Assembly (NCBI GenBank): GCA_009392275.1
Contig: VFGV01000015.1
Coordinates: forward strand, 1 to 45,673
Source of the DNA: SAR202 cluster bacterium
GTDB taxonomy: Bacteria > Chloroflexota > Dehalococcoidia > Lucifugimonadales > UBA2962
Reading direction: 5' to 3'
DNA: 45,673 nucleotides
Notes under the pieces: model-generated
The model's database searches: none
Told to the model about the DNA's origin: nothing
Seen by the model: the letters and a program-made list of their open reading frames with translations, nothing else
Shown here: positions 8,780 to 17,930 of the stretch, one piece after another
How positions within the stretch are numbered: the first letter of the stretch is position 1
Layout: the number at the start of each line of letters is the position of its first letter
Translations under genes and position numbers: made by a program

Positions 8780-8788
8780 TGTTATAAT
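8780..8788 (+). promoter_or_regulatory. Extended -10 promoter of the pduO-his cluster
   Basis: TGTTATAAT is a perfect extended -10 element (TGn plus TATAAT). No good -35 hexamer is present at the right distance, which is normal for extended -10 promoters. The predicted transcript start near 8795 would give a leader of about 55 bases containing an ATCGAT-TTT-ATCGAT stem, followed by AAGGTG and the pduO ATG. Confidence 0.5.
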
Positions 8789-8848
8789 TACCAAGTAGAA
8801 CGATCGATTTTATCGATTGATTTTAACGTCTTTTGTAGTTAAGGTGAC

Positions 8849-9403
8849 ATGCCACGCGTTTATACAAGATCCGGAGATGAAGGTGATACAGGTCTGCTTT
8901 ATGGTGGGCGAATATCAAAATCTGATCTATTAACAGAAGCTTACGGAACAGTTGATGAACTAGTTTCTGTGATGGGGCTTGCAAGATCTTTATCGAGATC
9001 CGATAAAGTTAAGCAAGTATTAATTACTTTGCAGAAACAACTTTTTCAAATTGCTTCCGAATTAGCAACACTCCCGGAAAATTATGAACATTTAGAAAAA
9101 AATTTAGGATTGATTGGCTTGGATTGGGTGGAGAATCTGGAAAAGACAATTGATGAATTCAAGGCCGAAGTTGATCTACCTCCAGCATTCATCGTGCCAG
9201 GAGCCTCATCAGCATCTGCAACGATTGATATATCACGTTCGATATGCAGGAGGGCAGAGCGTAGGGTTGTAGAGTTAAAAAAACAGGACCGCTTAAAAAA
9301 TCCTCAGATATTAATTTATATGAATAGGCTTTCTGATTTATTGTTTATGATTGCCAGATATGAGGACAAAGAATTGCCTTTCGAACTAACTACTGGAGGC
9401 TAG
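8849..9403 (+). CDS. Cob(I)alamin adenosyltransferase, PduO type
   Basis: This ATP:corrinoid adenosyltransferase makes adenosylcobalamin. The protein is 184 aa, the normal size for a single-domain PduO/MMAB-type enzyme. Visible family marks are YTRSGDEGDTGLLYGG at residues 5-20 (the nucleotide-binding N-terminus), GTVDEL near 33, and SICRRAERR near 134, with its conserved arginine cluster. It sits at the head of a histidine gene cluster, only seven bases before hisH, although the pathways are unrelated. No cobalamin riboswitch is recognisable upstream. Adenosylcobalamin would serve isomerase or reductase enzymes encoded elsewhere. Confidence 0.93.
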   Translation: MPRVYTRSGDEGDTGLLYGGRISKSDLLTEAYGTVDELVSVMGLARSLSRSDKVKQVLITLQKQLFQIASELATLPENYEHLEKNLGLIGLDWVENLEKTIDEFKAEVDLPPAFIVPGASSASATIDISRSICRRAERRVVELKKQDRLKNPQILIYMNRLSDLLFMIARYEDKELPFELTTGG

Positions 9404-9410
9404 TAAGCAA

Positions 9411-10040
9411 TTGCCTCGCAAAAACATAAGAATAGGCATAATAGATTATGCTGCAAGTAATCTTAGAAGTGTTGAAAAAGCATTTACACATATAGGTGCT
9501 GAAGTTATCGTCTCATCAAATGCGAAAGAGTTGACTAATGCTGATGCATTAGTTTTCCCTGGCCAAGGTTCCAACGATTCAGCGATGCAGGGTTTAGCAA
9601 AGGCATCTTTGATTCAGCCGATTAAAGAGTTTGTAAATAACGATCGACCGTTTCTTGGTATATGTATGGGTCTTCAGCTTTTAATGGAAAGTTCCGAAGA
9701 AGGCAATGAGCCTTGTCTAGGGATATTTGAGGGTAACGTTAAGAGGTTTTCGGGACAAATGAAAATTCCACATATGGGTTGGAATAAAGTTAAAATTATT
9801 AGAAAACACCCCATATTTAAAGACTTACCAGATAATCCGTATTTTTATTTTGTACATAGTTACTATGCGGATCCATTGGAAAAAACAATTATTTTATCTA
9901 CAACAAATTATGGAGATGAATTTGTCAGTGCTATTGCGTCAGACAACCTTATAGCTGTGCAATTTCATCCAGAGAAAAGTGGTTCAATAGGATTGGATGT
10001 TTATAGGAACTTTTTACAGTTTGCAGAGGCTAATATTTAA
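9411..10040 (+). CDS. hisH: Imidazole glycerol phosphate synthase, glutaminase subunit
   Basis: HisH hydrolyses glutamine and channels ammonia to HisF for ring closure in histidine synthesis. The protein has 209 aa and a class I glutaminase triad: the nucleophile Cys in GICMGLQ and the His and Glu in FHPEKS. The N-terminal IGIIDYAASNLRSV segment is typical. The start is a TTG at 9411, supported by TGGAGG eleven bases upstream, which lies in the end of the pduO gene. The stop codon overlaps the hisA start by one base, so the two are translationally coupled. Confidence 0.96.
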   Translation: MPRKNIRIGIIDYAASNLRSVEKAFTHIGAEVIVSSNAKELTNADALVFPGQGSNDSAMQGLAKASLIQPIKEFVNNDRPFLGICMGLQLLMESSEEGNEPCLGIFEGNVKRFSGQMKIPHMGWNKVKIIRKHPIFKDLPDNPYFYFVHSYYADPLEKTIILSTTNYGDEFVSAIASDNLIAVQFHPEKSGSIGLDVYRNFLQFAEANI

Positions 10041-10759
10041 TGGATATTATACCGGCTATCGATATCATAAATGGCAGCTGCGTGAGGTTGTTAAAGGGTG
10101 ATTATGAAAAGAAAACTACTTATTCAGACGATCCCGTTCAAGTTGCTCAGGATTGGGTTTCAAAAGGGGCTAATAGGATTCATGTAGTGGATCTTGAAGG
10201 TGCCAGATTGGGAAAGAGAGTTGAAACGGAAACTGTCCAAAATATCGTTTCAAGCGTTTCTGTTCCTATACAGTTGGGCGGAGGCATACGGGATATAACA
10301 GCTATACAGGAATCTATTGAGCATGGTGTGGATAGGGTGATGATTGGAACTGGAGCAACTAACAAAACTTTAATTCGAGACTTATGCCAAATCGTTGATA
10401 ATGAAAGATTTTTGATAAGCGTCGACGTTAGGAATGAGGAGGTTGTTGTAGATGGATGGACAAAATCATCTGGCCAAAGCAGCCTGGATTTGATTGCTGA
10501 ACTTCAGGACTTCGGCGTTAAAAGGATTATGTATACTGATACAACTCGCGACGGAACATTAACTGAGCCTAATTATGATGCTATAGAGACCTTGGTTTCT
10601 TTATATGATCTCGAAATTATCGTTGCAGGAGGCATTTCGACAGTAGATCAATTAATTCGGTTGTCTGAATATAATATTGAAGGAGCAGTTGTTGGTCGCG
10701 CCCTGTATACTGGAGACATCGAATTGTCTTATGCTATAAGAGCAATGCAAATAAAATAA
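10040..10759 (+). CDS. hisA: Phosphoribosylformimino-5-aminoimidazole carboxamide ribotide isomerase
   Basis: HisA is a half-barrel-duplicated TIM-barrel enzyme that isomerises ProFAR to PRFAR, the substrate of HisF/HisH. The 239 aa length is usual. IPAIDIINGSCVRL with the catalytic Asp8 opens the protein, and the second catalytic Asp lies in MYTDTTRDGT in the second half. The two phosphate-binding loops GGGIRD and VAGGIS are both present. The ATG overlaps the hisH stop codon. Confidence 0.97.
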   Translation: MDIIPAIDIINGSCVRLLKGDYEKKTTYSDDPVQVAQDWVSKGANRIHVVDLEGARLGKRVETETVQNIVSSVSVPIQLGGGIRDITAIQESIEHGVDRVMIGTGATNKTLIRDLCQIVDNERFLISVDVRNEEVVVDGWTKSSGQSSLDLIAELQDFGVKRIMYTDTTRDGTLTEPNYDAIETLVSLYDLEIIVAGGISTVDQLIRLSEYNIEGAVVGRALYTGDIELSYAIRAMQIK

Positions 10760-10774
10760 TTAGTAGGTATAAAT

Positions 10775-11344
10775 TTGCCACGAAAATATAATTCAAAACA
10801 AAAAGAATACTTATTGTCTCCAGATAGAGCTAAAACCTTAGATACTCACAGAGTAATGTCATTTTTACCTTTAATGGTGTACCAGGATGTAGCAGATGTT
10901 GGAAGTGGTCCTGGATATTTTTCTATCCCTTTGGCAAAATTTCTATTCGATGGACAAGTATTAGCTTTAGATATACATAAACAGATGTTGGAAGCGGTTC
11001 AAAATGAAGCTGATAAGTTAAAGTTAAGTAATATAACTACGATCCATTCTACCGAGGCTAAGCTTGCTTTAAATAAAGATTCTGTAGATGGTGCACTTTT
11101 ATCTTTCGTTCTTAGCGATACTTCTAAACCTGAAAAAGTGTTAAAGGACACGAAAAATGCTGTCAAAAATGGAGGATGGATGGCCATTATAGAATGGAAA
11201 GATCCTGGATTAGATGGAGGGCCAAATAAAACTAACTTTGTTACAGAAGATCAGTTTAAATCCATGGCTTTAAAGAGTGGGTTTGGGTTCATCGGGAGAT
11301 ATCACGTAAGTGAATCGCATTATATGTTAGTGTTTTCGACTTAA
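10775..11344 (+). CDS. Class I SAM-dependent methyltransferase inside the his cluster
   Basis: This 189 aa methyltransferase carries motif I as [16 protein letters not shown] near residues 38-53, followed by ALDIHKQML (acidic end of strand 2, SAM ribose contact) and GWMAIIEWK near residue 130. The general type is UbiE/Methyltransf_11-like; I cannot name a substrate. The start is a TTG fifteen bases after hisA. It lies between hisA and hisF, where most his operons have no such gene, and is probably co-transcribed with them. A perfect hairpin separates it from hisF. Confidence 0.85.
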   Translation: MPRKYNSKQKEYLLSPDRAKTLDTHRVMSFLPLMVYQDVADVGSGPGYFSIPLAKFLFDGQVLALDIHKQMLEAVQNEADKLKLSNITTIHSTEAKLALNKDSVDGALLSFVLSDTSKPEKVLKDTKNAVKNGGWMAIIEWKDPGLDGGPNKTNFVTEDQFKSMALKSGFGFIGRYHVSESHYMLVFST

Positions 11345-11347
11345 ACA

Positions 11348-11370
11348 AAAGTTTTCTGTCAGAAAACTTT
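11348..11370 (+). promoter_or_regulatory. Perfect intercistronic hairpin 14 bases before hisF
   Basis: AAAGTTTTCT and AGAAAACTTT form a 10-bp perfect stem with a 3-base loop (GTC). It starts four bases after the methyltransferase stop codon and ends 14 bases before the hisF ATG. No T-run follows, so it is not a standard terminator. hisF has only a weak Shine-Dalgarno (TGGA), so the stem may influence its translation or mRNA processing. Confidence 0.6.
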
Positions 11371-11384
11371 ACTGGATTCCACAA

Positions 11385-12212
11385 ATGTTAACCAAGAGAA
11401 TAATTCCATGTCTAGATGTAGATCAAGGCAAAGTTGTAAAGGGTGTTAATTTTGTTAACTTAAGAAATGCTGGTGACCCGGTTGAATTAGCATCTTTCTA
11501 CAACGAACAAGGCGCTGATGAATTGGTTTTCTTGGATATTACGGCTAGCTCAGATGGACGAAACACAATGGTTGATGTCGTACAGAGGGTTTCGAAAGAA
11601 GTGTTTATTCCATTAACCGTTGGGGGAGGAATTAGGTCAGTAAATGACGTAAGAGTTATGCTTGAATCTGGTGCAGATAAAGTTTCTTTTAATACTGCAG
11701 CTGTAGCTGACCCTGATTTGATAAAAAGATCAGCTAATCATTTTGGCAATCAATGTATTGTTGTCGCGGTTGATGCTAGAAGGATTGAAGCTGAATCGAA
11801 ATTCTCTGCACAAGACCAATCGGGCTTTCATATTAATCCTGACATAAGCATCAAAAATTCTAGTGAATGGGAAGTATTCATATATGGCGGTCGTAAAAGA
11901 ACAGGCATAGATGCTATTAAGTGGATACAACTTGTGACTCAGTTAGGTGCTGGTGAGTTGTTAGTAACATCAATGGACTCAGATGGCATGCAGAATGGAT
12001 ATGATATTAATCTTTTAAATGAGATCTCGAAGAAGGTTTCAGTACCAGTGATCGCTAGTGGTGGAGCAGGAAATCTTGATCATTTATGCGATGCAATTAT
12101 TGAAGGTAATGCTGATGCTGTTCTTGCGGCAAGTATATTTCATTTTGGAAAATACACTATAAAACAAGCAAAACAACATATGCATGAAAAAGGAATACCT
12201 ATACGGCTTTAA
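11385..12212 (+). CDS. hisF: Imidazole glycerol phosphate synthase, cyclase subunit
   Basis: HisF closes the imidazole ring using ammonia delivered by HisH, giving imidazole glycerol phosphate and AICAR. Catalytic Asp11 ([13 protein letters not shown]) and Asp130 (VVAVDARR) are both present, as are the phosphate loops VGGGIRS and ASGGAGN. At 275 aa it is about 20 residues longer than the usual ~252. The extra residues lie at about 135-158, between the ARR strand and the [10 protein letters not shown] segment, where most HisF proteins have only a few residues. It belongs to the same transcription unit as hisHA and hisIE. Confidence 0.96.
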   Translation: MLTKRIIPCLDVDQGKVVKGVNFVNLRNAGDPVELASFYNEQGADELVFLDITASSDGRNTMVDVVQRVSKEVFIPLTVGGGIRSVNDVRVMLESGADKVSFNTAAVADPDLIKRSANHFGNQCIVVAVDARRIEAESKFSAQDQSGFHINPDISIKNSSEWEVFIYGGRKRTGIDAIKWIQLVTQLGAGELLVTSMDSDGMQNGYDINLLNEISKKVSVPVIASGGAGNLDHLCDAIIEGNADAVLAASIFHFGKYTIKQAKQHMHEKGIPIRL

Positions 12213-12255
12213 AAACTTATAAACACTTAATGTTGAGCATGTAAGGAATAATGAA

Positions 12256-12873
12256 ATGATCAAACTCAATCAAAATGGACTAATACCAGCGATCGTACAA
12301 GATAACGGAACAGGCGATATTTTAATGATGGGCTGGATGAGTCAAGAATCTATTGAAAGAACTCTTGATTCTAGTGACTTGTGGTTTTATAGCAGGAGTC
12401 GGAATGAGTTATGGAAAAAAGGAGAAACTTCTGGGAATTCCATGAAGGTGAAGTCATTGGCTGCTGATTGCGACGCCGATGCTTTATTGGTTAAGGTGGA
12501 AGCCAGTGGTCCTGCATGCCATACAGGAGAGCAAAGTTGCTTCTACTCAGAACCGATTGTTAAATTGCCAGAGATTGAAATAGAAGAGGTTGGGCCAGGT
12601 GTCTTGCAAGAGTTATACTCTGTGATTCAAGGGAGGAAGCACTCAAATATGGCTAATAGTTATACGGTTGACTTGTTTGATCAAGGGGTAGAGAGAATTG
12701 GTCAAAAAGTTGTCGAGGAAGCAGGTGAAACAGCAATTGCAGCAGCTGTTGGAAAGTCAGATAGTCTACCGGAAGAAGTTGCTGATCTTTTGTATCATAC
12801 TCTCGTATTAATCGCAGCCTCTGATATAGACCTCAATTCTGTGTGGAAGACTCTCGCATCTCGTCGTGGCTAA
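12256..12873 (+). CDS. hisIE: Bifunctional phosphoribosyl-AMP cyclohydrolase / phosphoribosyl-ATP pyrophosphatase
   Basis: The N-terminal half (about residues 1-105) is the HisI cyclohydrolase, with MMGWM near 25, WKKGETSGN and the zinc-binding DCDAD and CHTG segments. The C-terminal half (about 110-205) is the all-helical HisE pyrophosphatase, with the metal-binding EEAGETAIAA and EEVADLLYH segments. Together they carry out steps two and three of histidine synthesis. AAGGA nine bases upstream supports the ATG. The 3' end overlaps the converging DUF1385 gene by 41 bases. hisG, hisD, hisC and hisB are not in the window. Confidence 0.96.
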   Translation: MIKLNQNGLIPAIVQDNGTGDILMMGWMSQESIERTLDSSDLWFYSRSRNELWKKGETSGNSMKVKSLAADCDADALLVKVEASGPACHTGEQSCFYSEPIVKLPEIEIEEVGPGVLQELYSVIQGRKHSNMANSYTVDLFDQGVERIGQKVVEEAGETAIAAAVGKSDSLPEEVADLLYHTLVLIAASDIDLNSVWKTLASRRG

Positions 12874-13720
12874 TTGCTTCTTGCATTGCTACAATAGCTA
12901 CCTCTATTTGGTCGGGATCAGGTTGGCGAGTAGTAAGGCTTTGAAGAACCAGACCCGGCACAGAGATGATTTTTAGTAGAGGGTTTCCATAGTATAACCC
13001 ACTTAGTCTGATTGCCTCGTAACTTGCTGCAGCTATTGCTGGTATTAAAACAATTCTTGAAGTGATAAGCCACCACAAAGGATCTCTTGGTATAAATGCG
13101 AAAACTATTATTGCAACCAACATAACTACTAGTAAAAATGCCGTCCCGCAACGTGGATGAGCGGTCGGATATTTCGATACAGACTCAGTTGTAAGTCGTT
13201 CACCATTTTCGTAGGCATGAACCGCCATGTGCTCAGCGCCATGATACATAAAAACTCTACGTATATCTTCTGTCCTACCAATTATAAAGACATACAACAG
13301 AAAGAGAACTAATCTAATTACACCCTCTAATATATTTGCTAATAAATTAGAGTCAACTAAACTCTCGAAGCCTTTACTAGCAAATACTGGGAGTAGGAAA
13401 AAGAATCCAATCGCAAATGCTAGTGAGAGAGTCAACATTAAAATTATCGACCCTTTACCGAACTCCTCATCCTCACCTGCAGCGATATTAGCAGAATATG
13501 TTAAAGCCTTCATGCCGATTGCTAGTGTTTCAGCCATTACTAAAACGCCTCTGATGAATGGGACTTTCCTGATAAAACTGTTAAACCAAGAACTTATTGG
13601 TTCCGTGTGAGTAGAGATGGTTCCTTGCGGGTTTCTAACTGCGACGGACACGATGTGCCGTCCTCGGATCATTACTCCCTCAATTACTGCCTGGCCGCCA
13701 TATATGATTTTTTGATCCAT
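12833..13720 (-). CDS. DUF1385 (YqhQ-type) integral membrane protein
   Basis: This 295 aa protein opens with IYGGQAVIEGVMIRG, the family signature of DUF1385/YqhQ. It has several hydrophobic segments (around residues 104-120, 135-150, 195-215 and 220-240) and the conserved FMYHGAEHMAVHAYENG and HPRCGTAFL motifs, whose His and Cys residues suggest a metal site. The biochemical function of the family is not established to my knowledge. It lies directly downstream of the L31 gene, a neighbourhood seen in several Gram-positive-like lineages. The last 41 bases overlap hisIE on the opposite strand. Confidence 0.92.
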   Translation of the reverse strand: MDQKIIYGGQAVIEGVMIRGRHIVSVAVRNPQGTISTHTEPISSWFNSFIRKVPFIRGVLVMAETLAIGMKALTYSANIAAGEDEEFGKGSIILMLTLSLAFAIGFFFLLPVFASKGFESLVDSNLLANILEGVIRLVLFLLYVFIIGRTEDIRRVFMYHGAEHMAVHAYENGERLTTESVSKYPTAHPRCGTAFLLVVMLVAIIVFAFIPRDPLWWLITSRIVLIPAIAAASYEAIRLSGLYYGNPLLKIISVPGLVLQSLTTRQPDPDQIEVAIVAMQEAISHDEMRESSTQN

Positions 13721-13787
13721 AATGTTTTGGCTAAATGAGTTCCGATCTATAAGATAGGGAAGGAATTGACAATCTTAATTGCAAAAC

Positions 13788-13991
13788 TTAACCCAGGTTA
13801 TATCTGCGTTTCATTCGATCAACACGCCCTTCTGTATCCACGATACGTTGCTCACCTGTATAGAAAGGATGGCATTTATTGCACAATTCAACTTTAAGTT
13901 CTGGCTTAGTTGATCCTGTGGTAAACACTTCGCCACATGAGCAGACTACTTTAGCGGCACTGTGATATTCAGGATGTATTCCTTGTTTCAT
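13788..13991 (-). CDS. rpmE: 50S ribosomal protein L31, zinc-binding type
   Basis: This 67 aa L31 carries the CSCG pair and the CNKC pair, so it is the zinc-containing (C+) form. The N-terminal [10 protein letters not shown] and the C-terminal [10 protein letters not shown] are typical. It follows the L27 gene by 59 bases and precedes DUF1385. The spacing suggests one transcript from the rplU promoter. Confidence 0.97.
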   Translation of the reverse strand: MKQGIHPEYHSAAKVVCSCGEVFTTGSTKPELKVELCNKCHPFYTGEQRIVDTEGRVDRMKRRYNLG

Positions 13992-14050
13992 AATAAATTA
14001 GTCACTTGTAAATATATTTCATCTGTGAATTTTGCTTGGATTGTTAAAAC

Positions 14051-14302
14051 TTAGGCGTATACACTAACGCGTTTTTTATCTTTGGTGTCATGCTCAAATT
14101 TTATACTTCCATCTATTAAAGCATACAAAGTATGGTCTCTTCCAATACCAACGTTATTGCCAGGCCGGATTCTCGTACCACGTTGTCTTACAATGATTGA
14201 ACCAGCTGTTGCAAACTGATTATCATACAATTTTATTCCTAGCCTTTTGCCAGCACTATCTCGTCCATTACGGGTACTGCCAGCTCCTTTTTTATGCGCC
14301 AT
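14051..14302 (-). CDS. rpmA: 50S ribosomal protein L27
   Basis: The 83 aa protein begins [16 protein letters not shown], without the cleavable N-terminal extension found in Firmicutes L27, and contains the conserved [18 protein letters not shown] segment. Its N-terminal tail reaches toward the peptidyl-transferase centre in known structures. AGGAG precedes the ATG. It follows rplU by 38 bases, the normal L21-L27 arrangement. Confidence 0.97.
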   Translation of the reverse strand: MAHKKGAGSTRNGRDSAGKRLGIKLYDNQFATAGSIIVRQRGTRIRPGNNVGIGRDHTLYALIDGSIKFEHDTKDKKRVSVYA

Positions 14303-14340
14303 AGTAAAGCACTCCTAATTTACTTACGGATTAAATTAGC

Positions 14341-14655
14341 TCAAGCTATCTCGGTTATTTTCAAATCTGTGTAAGGTTGCCTGTGACCATTTTTCCTTCG
14401 ATATCTTGTCTTGGCTTTATACTTAAATACAGTTATTTTTTTCCCTCGGCCGCTATCTACAATTTTAGCGGTGACTTTACTGTTATTAATTATTGGATCA
14501 CCAAATGTTGCAACGCCGTTAACAGATTTCATTAACACTTCATCTAAAATTATTACGTCACCAGTTTCTCCAGGTAATGTTTCGACTCGGATTAGGTCGC
14601 CAGGGCTTACCCTATATTGTTTTCCACCTGTTTTTACTATGGCATAGTCGGACAA
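14341..14655 (-). CDS. rplU: 50S ribosomal protein L21
   Basis: This is a 104 aa L21, with YAIVKTGGKQYRV near the start and the C-terminal YRRKNGHRQPYT motif. The start codon is TTG; CTGGAG with an eight-base spacer supports it. It is the first gene of a ribosomal protein group (rplU-rpmA-rpmE). A good promoter lies about 70-100 bases upstream, separated from truB by a 151-base gap. Confidence 0.97.
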   Translation of the reverse strand: MSDYAIVKTGGKQYRVSPGDLIRVETLPGETGDVIILDEVLMKSVNGVATFGDPIINNSKVTAKIVDSGRGKKITVFKYKAKTRYRRKNGHRQPYTDLKITEIA

Positions 14656-14727
14656 CGTAATTACTCCAGGAAATGTAAAATTGATTCTTAAGCTCTTAAA
14701 GATTGTATAAAATCTACCTAAACATTA

Positions 14728-14757
14728 ATTTTAGAATTCTGTAGGGCTACAGGTCAA
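14728..14757 (-). promoter_or_regulatory. Promoter of rplU-rpmA-rpmE with a palindrome in its spacer
   Basis: On the minus strand TTGACC (5/6) and TAAAAT (5/6) are separated by 18 bases. The spacer holds a perfect palindrome, CTGTAG-CC-CTACAG (plus-strand 14739-14752), exactly between the two hexamers. The predicted leader to the rplU TTG is about 65 bases. A palindrome between -35 and -10 is a typical repressor position, but none is known here. Confidence 0.6.
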
Positions 14758-14806
14758 GCTAAACCCAGGCTTTATATGAGTCTGTTTACTCTAGCATTAA
14801 TATAAT

Positions 14807-15739
14807 TTACGTAATATTAAATACTTTCTTAGGGGTCCACTGCTCCAACAATTGATTGTACTTAATTAGTGCTATCAATGTACCGCTTAAAGCATATACT
14901 CTAATTAATTCATTATCTACACCAGCTGGAAGTCCCATGTTAATAGATATCGATTGTCCTGTTTGCAACAACTTTATTAAACTTTCATCTAGGCTCACTT
15001 TTTTTAAATGTTGTAATGCAGAGTCAGCTGGACTCAGTATTCTTTGGTAATCACTTTCTCTTAATAGTTCTTTCGCTTTATCTAGTGCGATACAATCTTT
15101 TATTGAAAACGGCCCCGTTTTTATTCGCCGTAAATCTTTCATATGAGCCCCAGTACCTAATATTTTTCCGATATCATGGGCTAGCGATCTCATGTAGAAC
15201 CCTTTACCACATTTAACGAAAATTTTTGCGAACGGTTCTTCATATGATTCCAGTATTATTTCAAACACTTCAACTGGCCTAGGCTCTAGAATAACTTCCT
15301 CGCCTTTCCTCGCCATGTCATACATTCGCTTACCATTTCTTTTCAAAGCGCTATAAATCGGCGGTATTTGCTGGATTGGTCCTTTAAAAGTAGATAAAGC
15401 CGATTGAACATCGGCAAAACTAATTGATCCAGTTGGTTTTACGGACATCTTTTCTCCAAAACTATCGTATGTGTTTGTCTCAGTACCCAGTTCAATTACC
15501 CCAGTGTATTCTTTGGTTGAATTTATTAAGAATTCAGTTAACCTAGTTGCTTGGCCAATGCAAATAGGAATTACGCCAGTTGCAAAAGGGTCTAATGTTC
15601 CCGTGTGTCCGACTTTTTGTTTGCCAACGACTCTTTTTATTTGGCGAACAACTTCCGTTGAGGTTACCCCGTGAGGTTTATCGATTGGTAGAATACCGTG
15701 GATCGATTTGAGATTAAGTTTGTTTTTTGTCGTCTTCAT
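14807..15739 (-). CDS. truB: tRNA pseudouridine-55 synthase
   Basis: TruB converts U55 in the T-loop of tRNAs to pseudouridine. The 310 aa protein has the catalytic GTLDPFATGV segment (Asp at about residue 52), DKPHGVTS near 20, and a C-terminal region consistent with a PUA-like extension. The start ATG lies inside the end of rbfA; the genes overlap by 26 bases, so truB is likely translated by coupling. Confidence 0.96.
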   Translation of the reverse strand: MKTTKNKLNLKSIHGILPIDKPHGVTSTEVVRQIKRVVGKQKVGHTGTLDPFATGVIPICIGQATRLTEFLINSTKEYTGVIELGTETNTYDSFGEKMSVKPTGSISFADVQSALSTFKGPIQQIPPIYSALKRNGKRMYDMARKGEEVILEPRPVEVFEIILESYEEPFAKIFVKCGKGFYMRSLAHDIGKILGTGAHMKDLRRIKTGPFSIKDCIALDKAKELLRESDYQRILSPADSALQHLKKVSLDESLIKLLQTGQSISINMGLPAGVDNELIRVYALSGTLIALIKYNQLLEQWTPKKVFNIT

Positions 15740-16082
15740 ATGCAGTCACGATCTGACTAATTTTTTCCGACAGCAACGATCCCTGAGCAAGTGAATTATC
15801 TATACGGAATTTTAATTTGGGTGTGGATTTAATTTTTAATTTATTTGAAATATTTTTTGATATGAATCCTGAAGCGTTATTAAGCGCTTTGATTGTCGAT
15901 TTTTTTGTCTCGGTGTCACCATAAATACTTATATAAACTTTTGCAGATCTAAGGTCCTTGGCGGTATCAACGTCAATTACGCTAACTAGTGATGTTAGCC
16001 TTGGGTCTTTTAGCACGGTTAAAATTATTGAACTTATTTCTTGACGAAGAGTGGAATTTACTCTATCGATACGCCATGTCAT
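15714..16082 (-). CDS. rbfA: Ribosome-binding factor A
   Basis: This is a 122 aa KH-fold protein that helps mature the 16S rRNA 5' end and the 30S subunit. The N-terminal RIDRVNSTLRQEIS, the KDPRL segment and the AKVYISIYG strand are characteristic. It sits between infB and truB, the standard order of the nusA-infB operon. Confidence 0.95.
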   Translation of the reverse strand: MTWRIDRVNSTLRQEISSIILTVLKDPRLTSLVSVIDVDTAKDLRSAKVYISIYGDTETKKSTIKALNNASGFISKNISNKLKIKSTPKLKFRIDNSLAQGSLLSEKISQIVTAYEDDKKQT

Positions 16083-16102
16083 TTGATAGGCCTAACTTTT
16101 TA

Positions 16103-17920
16103 TTAGCTTTTACTAACTTGCTCGGAGCGATGCGCTTCTAAAATATCACCCTCTTCAAATTCATTGAAGCCATTAATGAGCACTCCGCCCTCGTTACCAT
16201 TAGATACTTCTTTCACATCATTTTTGAAATGTTTTAAGCTGATTATAGCTCCCTCATGTATATGCTCGCCGTTGCGTATGACATGAATTGTGCATTCTCG
16301 GGTTATTTTCCCCTTGTTCACATAAAAGCCTGCTATGGTACCCTTGCGACCAATTTCGAAAGTTTCTCTAACTGCTGCTTCGCCTTCGATTACATCTTTG
16401 AATACAGGTTCTAGCAGTCCATGCAGAGCTTTTGCTACATCATCAGTTAAATCGTAAATCACTTTGTAGGTTCTAATATCTATGCCCTCTTGTGAAGCAA
16501 GAGCTGATGCGCCAGGTTGTAATTCCGAATTAAAGCCGATTATTATTGCATCTGATGCCGAAGCCAACATAACATCGTTTTCTGTGATGCCACCTGCTGA
16601 TGCTCTGATGATTTTTATTTTAGATTGTTCATCGTTCAAACTATTGAGCATATTTAAGACTGCATCAACGCTACCTTGGACGTCAGTTTTAATGATCAGG
16701 TTCATATATTTCGTCAAACCTGATTCAATTCGTGTATAAGCATCTTCAAGCGTGGTGGATTGATGTGCAGCAGTTTGCTGGTAATCTAATACCATTCGCT
16801 TGGCGGTTTTTTCATCAGGCGCAACATTAAATATGTCTCCTGCTTCCGGCAAGCCTGAAATTCCAAGTATTTCCACTGGAGTTGAAGGTCCTGCTTGATC
16901 AATTTTAAATCCTTGATCGTTCAGCATTGCTTTAACTCTGCCTCTCAAATCACGAATTGTAATATGATCTCCTACTTTTAGTGTGCCGGTTTGGATAAGG
17001 GCGGTTGCAACTGGACCACGTCTTTTATCTAACCTAGCTTCTACCACTACTCCTGAAGCTAATTTTTGAGGATTGCCTTTCAATTCTGCCATTTCGGCTA
17101 AAAGCTGAAGGTTTTCAAGTAAATCTGGTATACCATCCTGTTTAGTCGCTGAAACTGGAACGCTGATAATATCGCCTCCCCAGTCTTCTACAAGTAAATC
17201 TCTCTCAGAAAGTTGTCTTTTTATTTTTTCAGGATCAGCTTCGGGTTTATCCATCTTATTTATACATACCAACATCGGTACACCTGCAGCAGTTATATGG
17301 TCTATAGCCTCCTGTGTTTGAGGCATGAGTCCATCATCCGCAGCCACCACTAAAACTGCTATATCTGTTACTTGGGCGCCACGTACTCTCATGGCTGTGA
17401 AAGCTTCATGACCGGGTGTATCGAGAAAAGTTATCAGTTTGTCGTTATGTTTAACTTGGTATGCCCCTATATGCTGGGTAATGCCGCCCGCTTCTGCATC
17501 AACAACTTTTGTTTTTCTAATGGCGTCCAGTATTGTGGTTTTTCCATGATCAACATGACCTAAGATAGTTACAACTGGAGGACGATTTACTAAGTCCTTT
17601 GAATCATCTACGTCAGTCGATGGAACGATCGATGTGGCATCATGAGTTTCTTCTTCAGGTTCATATACGTCAAATCCAAAGGATTCGGCTACATCAGCAG
17701 CAAGTTCATAATCCAATACATCATTAATTGTGTACATGTGGCCTAGTCGCATCAGCTGTTTAATTAGATCAATAGAACCTATTTGCATCATTTCAGCAAG
17801 GCTGGCAACTGTAATCGCGTTGGGTATTTCCAGCGCAGGAGGCTCTGCTTCAGCTATAGGTTGGTCAACCGAAATATTTTGAGCAGATTCTTTAGTTTCT
17901 TTAACTGTTTTTTTTGCCAT
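16103..17920 (-). CDS. infB: Translation initiation factor IF-2, short form
   Basis: IF-2 is a GTPase that places initiator tRNA in the P site. A single IF2N-type domain (about residues 35-85) precedes the G domain, with GHVDHGKTT near 118, DTPGHE near 165 and NKMD near 218. Domains II to IV follow, with the [11 protein letters not shown] segment near the end. At 605 aa it lacks the long variable N-terminus of E. coli IF-2, as in many bacteria with compact genomes. It follows ylxR by ten bases. Confidence 0.97.
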   Translation of the reverse strand: MAKKTVKETKESAQNISVDQPIAEAEPPALEIPNAITVASLAEMMQIGSIDLIKQLMRLGHMYTINDVLDYELAADVAESFGFDVYEPEEETHDATSIVPSTDVDDSKDLVNRPPVVTILGHVDHGKTTILDAIRKTKVVDAEAGGITQHIGAYQVKHNDKLITFLDTPGHEAFTAMRVRGAQVTDIAVLVVAADDGLMPQTQEAIDHITAAGVPMLVCINKMDKPEADPEKIKRQLSERDLLVEDWGGDIISVPVSATKQDGIPDLLENLQLLAEMAELKGNPQKLASGVVVEARLDKRRGPVATALIQTGTLKVGDHITIRDLRGRVKAMLNDQGFKIDQAGPSTPVEILGISGLPEAGDIFNVAPDEKTAKRMVLDYQQTAAHQSTTLEDAYTRIESGLTKYMNLIIKTDVQGSVDAVLNMLNSLNDEQSKIKIIRASAGGITENDVMLASASDAIIIGFNSELQPGASALASQEGIDIRTYKVIYDLTDDVAKALHGLLEPVFKDVIEGEAAVRETFEIGRKGTIAGFYVNKGKITRECTIHVIRNGEHIHEGAIISLKHFKNDVKEVSNGNEGGVLINGFNEFEEGDILEAHRSEQVSKS

Positions 17921-17930
17921 GTTTTGAGAT

